A DNA stretch of 64,000 nt from Ricordea florida (taxonomy: Eukaryota; Cnidaria; Anthozoa; Corallimorpharia; Ricordeidae), in the NCBI GenBank assembly GCA_949710005.1, contig OX453275.1:17008374-17072373 (forward strand), in the 5' to 3' direction. Shown one piece after another: positions 24,420 to 37,450 of this stretch. A model generated the notes under the pieces. The model saw only the letters and a program-made list of their open reading frames with translations, was not told the DNA's origin and did no database searches. The stretch's first letter is position 1; the number at the start of each line of letters is the position of its first letter. The translations under genes and the position numbers were made by a program.

Positions 24420-27400
24420 TCAAGTAGACTACCTTTTGTACACTAACGCTTACGCGACCGTACGGGCTGATTTTGAGAAATTAAACTGTTTTAGAATAGC
24501 TCGTTCTCAAAAACGGCTAAGTAAACGCCTCTGAAAATTATATCACACAATCTACATCTTCTTAGCTAAATTTTGATCTATGAATCACTCAAATCGGTTC
24601 AGTACAACCCGAGAAATGGCCCTTTCAAGTAGACTAGCTTTTGTACACTAACGCTTACGCGACCGTACGGGCTGATTTTGAGAAATTAAACTGTTTTAGA
24701 ATAGCTCGTTCTCAAAAACGGCTAAGTAAACCCCTCTGAAAATTATATCACACAATCTACATCTTCTTAGCTAAATTTTGATCTATGGATCACTCAAATC
24801 GGTTCAGTACAACCCGAGAAAATGCCCTTTCAAGTAGACTAGCTTTTGTACACTAACGCTTACGCGACCGTACGGGCTGATTTTGAGAAATTAAACTGTT
24901 TTTGAATAGCTCGTTCTCAAAAACGGCTAAGTAAACCCCTCTGAAAATTATATCACACAATCTACATCTTCTTAGCTAAATTTTGATCTATGGATCACTC
25001 AAATCGATTTAGTACAACCCGAGAAATGGCCCTTTCAAGTAGACTAGCTTTTGTACACTAACTCTTACGCGACCGTACGGGCTGATTTTAAGAAATTAAA
25101 CTGTTTTAGAATAGCTCGTTCTCAAAAACGGCTAAGTAAACCCCTCTGAAAATTATATCACACAATCTACATCTTCTTAGCTAAATTTTGATCTATGGAT
25201 CACTCAAATCGGTTCAGTACAACCCGAGAAATGGCCCTTTCAAGTAGACTAGCTTTTGTACACTAACGCTTACGCGAAAGTACGGGCTGATTTTGAGAAA
25301 TTAAACTGTATTAGAATAGCTCGTTCTCAAAAACGGCTAAGTGAACCCCTCTGAAAATTATATCACACAATCTACATCTTCTTAGCTAAATTTTGATCTA
25401 TGGATCACTCAAATCGGTTCAGTACAACCCGAGAAATGGCCCTTTCAAGTAGACTAGCTTTTGTACACTAACGCTTACGCGACCGTACGGGCTGATTTTG
25501 AGAAATTAAACTGTTTTAGAATAGCTCGTTCTCAAAAACGGCTAAGTAAACCCCTCTGAAAATTATATCACACAATCTACATCTTCTTAGCTAAATTTTG
25601 ATCTATGGATCACTCAAATCGATTTAGTACAACCCGAGAAATGGCCCTTTCAAGTAGACTAGCTTTTGTACACTAACTCTTACGCGACCGTACGGGCTGA
25701 TTTTAAGAAATTAAACTGTTTTAGAATAGCTCGTTCTCAAAAACGGCTAAGTAAACCCCTCTGAAAATTATATCACACAATCTACATCTTCTTAGCTAAA
25801 TTTTGATCTATGGATCACTCAAATCGGTTCAGTACAACCCGAGAAATGGCCCTTTCAAGTAGACTAGCTTTTGTACACTAACGCTTACGCGAAAGTACGG
25901 GCTGATTTTGATAAATTAAACTGTATTAGAATAGCTCGTTCTCAAAAACGGCTAAGTGAACCCCTCTGAAAATTATATCACACAATCTACATCTTCTTAG
26001 CTAAATTTTGATCTATGAATCACTCAAATCGGTTCAGTACAACCCGAGAAATGGCCCTTTCAAGTAGACTAGCTTTTGTACACTAACGCTTACGCGACCG
26101 TACGGGCTGATTTTGAGAAATTAAACTGTATTAGAATAGCTCGTTCTCAAAAACGGCTAAGTAAACCCCTCTGAAAATTATATCACACAATCTACATCTT
26201 CTTAGCTAAATTTTGATCTATGGATCACTCAAATCGGTTCAGTACAACCCGAGAAAATGCCCTTTCAAGTAGACTAGCTTTTGTACACTAACGCTTACGC
26301 GACCGTACGGGCTGATTTTGAGAAATTAAACTGTTTTAGAATAGCTCGTTCTCAAAAACGGCTAAGTAAACCCCTCTGAAAATTATATCACACAATCTAC
26401 ATCTTCTTAGCTAAATTTTGATCTATGGATCACTCAAATCGGTTCAGTACAACCCGAGAAATGGCCCTTTCAAGTAGACTAGCTTTTTTACACTAACGCT
26501 TACGCGACCGTACGGGCTGATTTTGAGAAATTAAACTGTTTTAGAATAGCTGGTTCTCAAAAACGGCTAAGTAAACCCCTCTGAAAATTATATCACACAA
26601 TCTACATCTTCTTAGCTAAATTTTGATCTATGGATCACTCAAATCGGTTCAGTACAACCCGAGAAATGGCCCTTTCAAGTAGACTAGCTTTTGTACACTA
26701 ACGCTTACGCGACCGTACGGGCTGATTTTGAGAAATTAAACTGTTTTAGAATAGCTCGTTCTCAAAAACGGCTAAGTAAACCCCTCTGAAAATTATATCA
26801 CACAATCTACATCTTCTTAGCTAAATTTTGATCTACGGATCACTCAAATCGGTTCAGTACAACCCGAGAAATGGCCCTTTCAAGTAGACTAGCTTTTGTA
26901 CACTAACGCTTACGCGAAAGTACGGGCTGATTTTGAGAAATTAAACTGTATTAGAATAGCTCGTTCTCAAAAACGGCTAAGTGAACCCCTCTGAAAATTA
27001 TATCACACAATCTCCATCTTCTTAGCTAAATTTTGATCTATGAATCACTCAAATCGGTTCAGTACAACCCGAGAAATGGCCCTTTCAAGTAGACTAGCTT
27101 TTGTACACTAACGCTTACGCGACCGTACGGGCTGATTTTGAGAAATTAAACTGTTTTAGAATAGCTCGTTCTCAAAAACGGCTAAGTAAACCCCTCTGAA
27201 AATTATATCACACAATCTACATCTTCTTAGCTAAATTTTGATCTATGGATCACTCAAATCGGTTCAGTACAACCCGAGAAATGGCCCTTTCAAGTAGACT
27301 AGCTTTTTTACACTAACGCTTACGCGACCGTACGGGCTGATTTTGAGAAATTAAACTGTTTTAGAATAGCTGGTTCTCAAAAACGGCTAAGTAAACCCCT

Positions 27401-29700
27401 CTGAAAATTATATCACACAATCTACATCTTCTTAGCTAAATTTTGATCTATGGATCACTCAAATCGGTTCAGTACAACCCGAGAAATGGCCCTTTCAAGT
27501 AGACTAGCTTTTGTACACTAACGCTTACGCGACCGTACGGGCTGATTTTGAGAAATTAAACTGTTTTAGAATAGCTCGTTCTCAAAAACGGCTAAGTAAA
27601 CCCCTCTGAAAATTATATCACACAATCTACATCTTGTTAGCTAAATTTTGATCTATGGATCACTCAAATCGGTTCAGTACAACCCGAGAAATGGCCCTTT
27701 CAAGTAGACTAGCTTTTGTACACTAACGCTTACGCGACCGTACTAGCTGATTTTGAGAAATTAAACTGTTTTAGAATAGCTCGTTCTCAAAAACGGCTAA
27801 GTAAACCCCTCTGAAAACTATATATCACACAATCTACATCTTCTTAGCTGAATTTTGATCTATGGATCACTCAAATCGATTCAGTACAACCCGAGAAATG
27901 GCCCTTTCAAGTAGACTAGCTTTTGTACACTAACTCTTACGCGACCGTACGGGCTGATTTTAAGAAATTAAACTGTTTTAGAATAGCTCGTTCTCAAAAA
28001 CGGCTAAGTAAACCCCTCTGAAAATTATATCACACAATCTACATCTTGTTAGCTAAATTTTGATCTATGGATCACTCAAATCGGTTTAGTACAACCCGAG
28101 AAATGGCCCTTTCAAGTAGACTACCTTTTGTACACTAACGCTTACGCGACCGTACGGGCTGATTTTGAGAAATTAAACTGTTTTAGAATAGCTCGTTCTC
28201 AAAAACGGCTAAGTAAACGCCTCTGAAAATTATATCACACAATCTACATCTTCTTAGCTAAATTTTGATCTATGAATCACTCAAATCGGTTCAGTACAAC
28301 CCGAGAAATGGCCCTTTCAAGTAGACTAGCTTTTGTACACTAACGCTTACGCGACCGTACGGGCTGATTTTGAGAAATTAAACTGTTTTAGAATAGCTCG
28401 TTCTCAAAAACGGCTAAGTAAACCCCTCTGAAAATTATATCACACAATCTACATCTTCTTAGCTAAATTTTGATCTATGGATCACTCAAATCGGTTCAGT
28501 ACAACCCGAGAAAATGCCCTTTCAAGTAGACTAGCTTTTGTACACTTACGCTTACGCGACCGTACGGGCTGATTTTGAGAAATTAAATTGTTTTAGAATA
28601 GCTCGTTCTCAAAAACGGCTAAGTAAACCCCTCTGAAAATTATATCACACAATCTACATCTTCTTAGCTAAATTTTGATCTATGGATCACTCAAATCGAT
28701 TTAGTACAACCCGAGAAATGGCCCTTTCAAGTAGACTAGCTTTTGTACACTAACTCTTACGCGACCGTACGGGCTGATTTTAAGAAATTAAACTGTTTTA
28801 GAATAGCTCGTTCTCAAAAACGGCTAAGTAAACCCCTCTGAAAATTATATCACACAATCTACATCTTCTTAGCTAAATTTTGATCTATGGATCACTCAAA
28901 TCGGTTCAGTACAACCCGAGAAATGGCCCTTTCAAGTAGACTTGCTTTTGTACACTAACGCTTACGCGAAAGTACGGGCTGATTTTGAGAAATTAAACTG
29001 TATTAGAATAGCTCGTTCTCAAAAACGGCTAAGTGAACCCCTCTGAAAATTATATCACACAATCTACATCTTCTTAGCTAAATTTTGATCTATGGATCAC
29101 TCAAATCGGTTCAGTACAACCCGAGAAATGGCCCTTTCAAGTAGACTAGCTTTTGTACACTAACGCTTACGCGACCGTACGGGCTGATTTTGAGAAATTA
29201 AACTGTTTTAGAATAGCTCGTTCTCAAAAACGGCTAAGTAAACCCCTCTGAAAATTATATCACACAATCTACATCTTCTTAGCTAAATTTTGATCTATGG
29301 ATCACTCAAATCGATTTAGTACAACCCGAGAAATGGCCCTTTCAAGTAGACTAGCTTTTGTACACTAACTCTTACGCGACCGTACGGGCTGATTTTAAGA
29401 AATTAAACTGTTTTAGAATAGCTCGTTCTCAAAAACGGCTAAGTAAACCCCTCTGAAAATTATATCACACAATCTACATCTTCTTAGCTAAATTTTGATC
29501 TATGGATCACTCAAATCGGTTCAGTACAACCCGAGAAATGGCCCTTTCAAGTAGACTAGCTTTTGTACACTAACGCTTACGCGAAAGTACGGGCTGATTT
29601 TGAGAAATTAAACTGTATTAGAATAGCTCGTTCTCAAAAACGGCTAAGTGAACCCCTCTGAAAATTATATCACACAATCTACATCTTCTTAGCTAAATTT
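24420..29700 (+). repeat. Array B block: 18-monomer-offset duplication (3692 bp)
   Basis: About 1.55 kb at 24420-26000 recurs at 28110-29700. Shared markers are ctaccttttg (24430/28122), aaacgcctctg, gagaaaatgcc, atcgatttag with taactcttacg and attttaagaa (25059/28751 and again 25674/29366), and gcgaaagt with tgtattag and aagtgaac. The extra 2 bp come from the insertion near 27819. Within each copy the atcgatttag series is itself repeated at 3 monomers (615 bp). Confidence 0.85.
26381..27420 (+). repeat. Array B block: 4-monomer duplication (offset 820 bp)
   Basis: agctttttta (26481/27301) followed by gctggttctc (26549/27369) recurs 820 bp apart with the same linkage. These blocks sit between repeats of the gcgaaagt, tgtattag, aagtgaac and atgaatcac series (25891/26916). 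Confidence 0.78.
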
Positions 29701-31027
29701 TGATCTATGGATCACTCAAATCGGTTCAGTACAACCCGAGAAATGGCCCTTTCAAGTAGACTAGCTTTTGTACACTAACGCTTACGCGACCGTACGGGCT
29801 GATTTTGAGAAATTAAACTGTTTTAGAATAGCTCGTTCTCAAAAACGGCTAAGTAAACCCCTCTGAAAATTATATCACACAATCTACATCTTGTTAGCTA
29901 AATTTTGATCTATGGATCACTCAAATCGGTTCAGTACAACCCGAGAAAATGTCCTTTCAAGTAGACTAGCTTTTGTACACTAACGCTTACGCGACCGTAC
30001 TGGCTGATTTTGAGAAATTAAACTGTTTTAGAATAGCTCGTTCTCAAAAACGGCTAAGTGAACCCCTCTGAAAATTATATCACACAATCTACATCTTCTT
30101 AGCTAAATTTTGATCTATGGATCACTCAAATCGGTTCAGTACAACCCGAGAAAATGCCCTTTCAAGTAGACTAGCTTTTGTACACTAACGCTTACGCGAC
30201 CGTACGGGCTGATTTTGAGAAATTAAACTGTTTTAGAATAGCTCGTTCTCAAAAACGGCTAAGTAAACCCCTCTGAAAATTATATCACACAATCTACATC
30301 TTCTTAGCTAAATTTTGATCTATGGATCACTCAAATCGGTTCAGTACAACCCGAGAAATGGCCCTTTCAAGTAGACTAGCTTTTTTACACTAACGCTTAC
30401 GCGACCGTAGGGGCTGATTTTGAGAAATTAAACTGTTTTAGAATAGCTCGTTCTCAAAAACGGCTAAGTAAACCCCTCTGAAAATTATATCACACAATCT
30501 ACATCTTCTTAGCTAAATTTTGATCTATGGATCACTCAAATCGGTTTAGTAAAACCCGAGAAATGGCCCTTTCAAGTAGACTAGCTTTTGTACACTAACG
30601 CTTACGCGAAAGTACGGGCTGATTTTGAGAAATTAAACTGTTTTAGAATAGCTCGTTCTCAAAAACGGCTAAGTGAACCCCTCTGAAAATTATATCACAC
30701 AATCTACATCTTCTTAGCTAAATTTTGATCTATGGATCACTCAAATCGGTTCAGTACAACCCGAGAAATTGCCCTTTCAAGTAGACTAGCCTTTGTACAC
30801 TAACGCTTACGCGACCGTACGGGCTGATTTTGAGAAATTAAACTGTTTTAGAATAGCTCGTTCTCAAAAACGGCTAAGTAAACCCCTCTGAAAATTATAT
30901 CACACAATCTACATCTTCTTAGCTAAATTTTGATCTATGGATCACTCAAATCGGTTCAGTACAACCCGAGAAATAGCCCTTTCAAGTAGACTAGCTTTTG
31001 TACACTAACGCTTACGCGACCGTACGG

Positions 31028-31079
31028 GCTGATTTTGAGAAATTAAACTGTTTTAGAATAGCTCGTTCTCAAAAACGGC
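31028..31079 (+). other. Dyad (stem-loop) repeated in each array B monomer (representative copy)
   Basis: gctgattttgagaa (31028-31041) faces ttctcaaaaacggc (31066-31079). Twelve of 14 positions pair, including nine in a row next to the 24-bp loop. The same arrangement recurs once per monomer across the array. A few variants break the right arm, such as ctcgttctataaaacgg near 13432, 34750 and 39260. It could fold in single-stranded DNA or RNA; function is unknown. Confidence 0.85.
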
Positions 31080-31211
31080 TAAGTAAACCCCTCTGAAAAT
31101 TATATCACACAATCTACATCTTCTTAGCTAAATTTTGATCTATGGATCACTCAAATCGGTTCAGTACAACCCGAGAAATGGCCCTTTCAAGTAGACTAGC
31201 TTTTGTACACT

Positions 31212-31233
31212 AACGCTTACGCGACCGTACGGG
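31212..31233 (+). other. CpG-rich patch in the array B monomer (representative copy)
   Basis: Five CpG dinucleotides lie within 22 bp, including the palindrome ccgtacgg, in an otherwise AT-rich unit. The patch is kept in most of the ~265 copies. Its commonest variants are not CpG-to-TpG changes but clustered ones: gcgaaagt for gcgaccgt, aactctta for aacgctta, and gtactagc for gtacgggc. Confidence 0.8.
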
Positions 31234-31579
31234 CTGATTTTGAGAAATTAAACTGTTTTAGAATAGCTCGTTCTCAAAAACGGCTAAGTAAACCCCTCTG
31301 AAAATTATATCACACAATCTACATCTTCTTAGCTAAATTTTGATCTATGGATCACTCAAATCGGTTCAGTACAACCCGAGAAATGGCCCTTTCAAGTAGA
31401 CTAGCTTTTGTACACCAACGCTTACGCGACCGTACGGGCTGATTTTGAGAAATTAAACTGTTTTAGAATAGCTCGTTCTCAAAAACGGCTAAGTAAACCC
31501 CTCTGAAAATTATATCACACAATCTACATCTTGTTAGCTAAATTTTGATCTATGGATCACTCAAATCGGTTCAGTACAA

Positions 31580-32570
31580 CCCGAGAAATGGCCCTTTCAA
31601 GTAGACTAGCTTTTGTACACTAACGCTTACGCGACCGTACGGGCTGATTTTGAGAAATTAAACTGTATTAGAATAGCTCGTTCTCAAAAACGGCTTAGTA
31701 AACCCCTCCGAAAATTATATCACACAATCTACATCTTCTTAGCTAAATTTTGATCTATGGATCACTCAAATCGGTTCAGTACAACCCGAGAAATGGCCCT
31801 TTCAAGTAGACTAGCTTTTGTACACTAACGCTTACGCGACCGTACGGGCTGATTTTGAGAAATTAAACTGTTTTAGAATAGCTCGTTCTCAAAAACGGCT
31901 AAGTAAACCCCTCTGAAAATTATATCACACAATCTACATCTTCTTAGCTAAATTTTGATCTATGGATCACTCAAATCGGTTCAGTACAACCCGAGAAATG
32001 GCCCTTTCAAGTAGACTAGCTTTTGTACACTAACGCTTACGCGACCGTACGGGCTGATTTTGAGAAATTAAACTGTATTAGAATAGCTCGTTCTCAAAAA
32101 CGGCTTAGTAAACCCCTCCGAAAATTATATCACACAATCTACATCTTCTTAGCTAAATTTTGATCTATGGATCACTCAAATCAATACAGTACAACCCGAG
32201 AAATGGCCCTTTCAAGTAGACTAGCTTTTGTACACTAACGCTTACGCGACCGTACGGGCTGATTTTGAGAAATTAAACTGTTTTAGAATAGCTCGTTCTC
32301 AAAAACGGCTAAGTAAACCCCTCTGAAAATTATATCACACAATCTACATCTTCTTAGCTAAATTTTGATCTATGGATCACTCAAATCGGTTCAGTACAAC
32401 CCGAGAAATGGCCCTTTCAAGTAGACTAGCTTTTGTACACTAACGCTTACGCGACCGTACGGGCTGATTTTGAGAAATTAAACTGTATTAGAATAGCTCG
32501 TTCTCAAAAACGGCTTAGTAAACCCCTCCGAAAATTATATCACACAATCTACATCTTCTTAGCTAAATTT
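31580..32570 (+). repeat. Array B block: dimer repeated three times (410-bp period)
   Basis: The linked variants aactgtatta (31661, 32071, 32481), ggcttagtaa and cccctccgaaaa occur in every second monomer, with near-consensus monomers between. This gives a local 410-bp higher-order repeat. Confidence 0.83.
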
Positions 32571-32759
32571 TGATCTATGGATCACTCAAATCGGTTCAGT
32601 ACAACCCGAGAAATGGCCCTTTCAAGTAGACTAGCTTTTGTACACTAACGCTTACGCGACCGTACTGGCTGATTTTGAGAAATTAAACTGTTTTAGAATA
32701 GCTCGTTCTCAAAAACGGCTAAGTAAACCCCTCTGAAAATTATATCACACAATCTACAT

Positions 32760-35700
32760 CTTGTTAGCTAAATTTTGATCTATGGATCACTCAAATCGGT
32801 TCAGTACAACCCGAGAAATGGCCCTTTCAAGTAGACTAGCTTTTGTACACTAACCCTTACGCGACCGTACGGGCTGATTTTGAGAAATTAAACTGTTTTA
32901 GAATAGCTCGTTCTCAAAAACGGCTAAGTAAACCCCTCTGAAAATTATATCACACAATCTACATCTTCTTAGCTATATTTTGATCTATGGAGCACTCAAA
33001 TCGGTTCAGTACAACCCGAGAAATGGCCCTTTCAAGTAGACTAGCTTTTGTACACTAACGCTTACGCGACCGTACGGGCTGATTTTGAGAAATTAAACTG
33101 TTTTAGAATAGCTCGTTCTCAAAAACGGCTAAGTAAACCCCTCTGAAAATTATATCACACAATCTACATCTTGATAGCTAAATTTTGATCTATGGATCAC
33201 TCAAATCGGTTCAGTACAACCCGAGAAATGGCCCTTTCAAGTAGACTAGCTTTTGTACACTAACGCTTACGCGACCGTACGGGCTGATTTTGAGAAATTA
33301 AACTGTTTTAGAATAGCTCGTTCTCAAAAACGGCTAAGTAAACCCCTCTGAAAATTATATCACACAATCTACATCTTCTTAGCTATATTTTGATCTATGG
33401 ATCACTCAAATCGGTTCAGTACAAGCCGAGAAATGGCCCTTTCAAGTAGACTAGCTTTTGTACACTAACGCTTACGCGACCGTACGGGCTGATTTTGAGA
33501 AATTAAACTGTTTTAGAATAGCTCGTTCTCAAAAACGGCTAAGTAAACCCCTCTGAAAATTATATCACACAATCTACATCTTCTTAGCTAAATTTTGATC
33601 TATGGATCACTCAAATCGGTTCAGTACAACCCGAGAAATAGCCCTTTCAAGTAGACTAGCTTTTGTACACTAACGCTTACGCGACCGTACGGGCTGATTT
33701 TGAGAAATTAAACTGTTTTAGAATAGCTCGTTCTCAAAAACGGCTAAGTAAACCCCTCTGAAAATTATATCACACAATCTACATCTTGTTAGCTAAATTT
33801 TGATCTATGGATCACTCAAATCGGTTCAGTACAAGCCGAGAAATGGCCCTTTCAAGTAGACTAGCTTTTGTACACTAACGCTTACGCGACCGTACGGGCT
33901 GATTTTGAGAAATTAAACTGTTTTAGAATAGCTCGTTCTCAAAAACGGCTAAGTAAACCCCTCTGAAAATTATATCACACAATCTACACCTTCTTAGCTA
34001 AATTTTGATCTATGGATCACTCAAATCGGTTCAGTACCACCCGAGAAATGGCCCTTTCAAGTAGACTAGCTTTTGTACACTAACGCTTACGCGACCGTAC
34101 GGGCTGATTTTGAGAAATTAAACTGTTTTAGAATAGCTCGTTCTCAAAAACGGCTAAGTAAACCCCTCTGAAAATTATATCACACAATCTACATCTTGAT
34201 AGCTAAATTTTGATCTATGGATCACTCAAATCGGTTCAGTACAACCCAAAAAATGGCCCTTTCAAGTAGACTAGCTTTTGTACACTAACGCTTACGCGAC
34301 CGTACTAGCTGATTTTGAGAAATTAAACTGTTTTAGAATAGCTCGTTCTCAAAAACGGCTAAGTAAACCCCTCTGAAAATTATATCACACAATCTACATC
34401 TTCTTAGCTAAATTTTGATCTATGGATCACTCAAATCGGTTCAGTACAAGCCGAGAAATGGCCCTTTCAACTAGACTAGCTTTTGTACACTAACGCTTAC
34501 GCGGCCGTACGGGCTGATTTTGAGAAATTAAACTGTTTTAGAATAGCTCGTTCTCAAAAACGGCTAAGTAAACCCCTCTGAAAATTATATCACACAATCT
34601 ACATCTTCTTAGCTAAATTTTGATCTATGGATCACTTAAATCGGTTCAGTACAACCGGAGAAATGGCCCTTTCAAGTAGACTAGCTTTTGTACACTAACG
34701 CTTACGCGACCGTACGGGCTGATTTTGAGAAATTAAACTATCTTAGAATAGCTCGTTCTATAAAACGGCTAAGTAAACCCCTCTGAAAATTATATCACAC
34801 AATCTACATCTTCTTAGCTAAATTTTGATCTATGGATCACTCAAATCGGTTCAGTACAACCCAAGAAATGGCCCTTTCAAGTAGACTAGCTTTTGTACAC
34901 TAACGCTTACGCGACCGTACGGGCTGATTTTGAGAAATTAAACTGTTTTAGAATAGCTCGTTCTCAAAAACGGCTAAGTAAACCCCTCTGAAAATTATAT
35001 CACACAATCTACATCTTCTTAGCTAAATTTTGATCTATGGATCACTCAAATCGGTTCAGTACAAGCCGAGAAATGGCCCTTTCAAGTAGACTAGCTTTTG
35101 TACACTAACTTTTACGCGACCGTACGGGCTGATTTTGAGAAATTAAACTGTTTTAGAATAGCTCGTTCTCAAAAACGGCTAAGTAAACCCCTCTGAAAAT
35201 TATATCACACAATCTACATCTTCTTAGCTAAATTTTGATCTATGGATCACTCAAATCGGTTCAGTACAACCCAAGAAATGGCCCTTTCAAGTAGACTAGC
35301 TTTTGTACACTAACGCTTACGCGACCGTACGGGCTGATTTTGAGAAATTAAACTGTTTTAGAATAGCTCGTTCTCAAAAACGGCTAAGTAAACCCCTCTG
35401 AAAATTATATCACACAATCTACATCTTGTTAGCTAAATTTTGATCTATGGATCACTCAAATCGGTTCAGTACAAGCCGAGAAATGGCCCTTTCAACTAGA
35501 CTAGCTTTTGTACACTAACGCTTACGCGACCGTACGGGCTGATTTTGAGAAATTAAACTGTTTTAGAATAGCTCGTTCTCAAAAACGGCTAAGTAAACCC
35601 CTCTGAAAATTATATCACACAATCTACATCTTCTTAGCTAAATTTTGATCTATGGATCACTCAAATCGGTTCAGTACAACCCGAGAAATGGCCCTTTCAA

Positions 35701-37450
35701 GTAGACTAGCTTTTGTACACTAACGCTTACGCGACCGTACGGGCTGATTTTGAGAAATTAAACTATATTAGAATAGCTCGTTCTATAAAACGGCTAAGTA
35801 AACCCCTCTGAAAATTATATCACACAATCTACATCTTCTTAGCTAAATTTTGATCTATGGATCACTCAAATCGGTTCAGTACAACCCAAGAAATGGCCCT
35901 TTCAAGTAGACTAGCTTTTGTACACTAACGCTTACGCGACCGTACGGGCTGATTTTGAGAAATTAAACTGTTTTAGAATAGCTCGTTCTCAAAAACGGCT
36001 GAGTAAACCCCTCTGAAAATTATATCACACAATCTACATCTTCTTAGCTAAATTTTGATCTATGGATCACTCAAATCGGTTCAGTACAACCCAAGAAATG
36101 GCCCTTTCAAGTAGACTAGCTTTTGTACACTAACGCTTACGCGACCGTACGGGCTGATTTTGAGAAATTAAACTGTTTTAGAATAGCTCGTTCTCAAAAA
36201 CGGCTAAGTAAACCCCTCTGAAAATTATATCACACAATCTACATCTTGTTAGCTAAATTTTGATCTATGGATCACTCAAATCGGTTCAGTACAAGCCGAG
36301 AAATGGCCCTTTCAACTAGACTAGCTTTTGTACACTAACGCTTACGCGACCGTACGGGCTGATTTTGAGAAATTAAACTGTTTTAGAATAGCTCGTTCTC
36401 AAAAACGGCTAAGTAAACCCCTCTGAAAATTATATCACACAATCTACATCTTCTTAGCTAAATTTTGATCTATGGATCACTCAAATCGGTTCAGTACAAC
36501 CCGAGAAATGGCCCTTTCAAGTAGACTAGCTTTTGTACACTAACCCTTACGCGACCGTACGGGCTGATTTTGAGAAATTAAACTGTTTTAGAATAGCTCG
36601 TTCTCAAAAACGGCTAAGTAAACCCCTCTGAAAATTATATCACACAATCTACATCTTCTTAGCTATATTTTGATCTATGGAGCACTCAAATCGGTTCAGT
36701 ACAACCCGAGAAATGGCCCTTTCAAGTAGACTAGCTTTTGTACACTAACGCTTACGCGACCGTACGGGCTGATTTTGAGAAATTAAACTGTTTTAGAATA
36801 GCTCGTTCTCAAAAACGGCTAAGTAAACCCCTCTGAAAATTATATCACACAATCTACATCTTCTTAGCTAAATTTTGATCTATGGATCACTCAAATCGGT
36901 TCAGTACAACCCGAGAAATGGCCCTTTCAAGTAGACTAGCTTTTGTACACTAACGCTTACGCGACCGTACGGGCTGATTTTGAGAAATTAAACTGTTTTA
37001 GAATAGCTCGTTCTCAAAAACGGCTAAGTAAACCCCTCTGAAAATTATATCACACAATCTACATCTTCTTAGCTATATTTTGATCTATGGATCACTCAAA
37101 TCGGTTCAGTACAAGCCGAGAAATGGCCCTTTCAAGTAGACTAGCTTTTGTACACTAACGCTTACGCGACCGTACGGGCTGATTTTGAGAAATTAAACTG
37201 TTTTAGAATAGCTCGTTCTCAAAAACGGCTAAGTAAACCCCTCTGAAAATTATATCACACAATCTACATCTTCTTAGCTAAATTTTGATCTATGGATCAC
37301 TCAAATCGGTTCAGTACAACCCGAGAAATAGCCCTTTCAAGTAGACTAGCTTTTGTACACTAACGCTTACGCGACCGTACGGGCTGATTTTGAGAAATTA
37401 AACTGTTTTAGAATAGCTCGTTCTCAAAAACGGCTAAGTAAACCCCTCTG
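32760..37450 (+). repeat. Array B block: 18-monomer-offset duplication (3690 bp)
   Basis: Markers taacccttac (32851/36541), agctatatttt with atggagcac (32991/36681), a second agctatatttt (33381/37071), acaagccgag and gaaatagccc recur exactly 3690 bp apart over about 0.9 kb. The two copies differ in between, for example cttgatagct near 33173 only in the first. Confidence 0.82.

Noticed and set aside
31086-31092. Telomere-like aaacccc motif in each B monomer
   Set aside because: It occurs once per 205 bp, never in tandem, and so is not telomeric repeat.
31158-31173. tRNA T-arm or RNA polymerase III B-box-like segment in the B monomer (ggttcagtacaacccg)
   Set aside because: The stem is only ggtt/aacc with a six-base loop, the B-box consensus is not met, and no A box or cloverleaf surrounds it.
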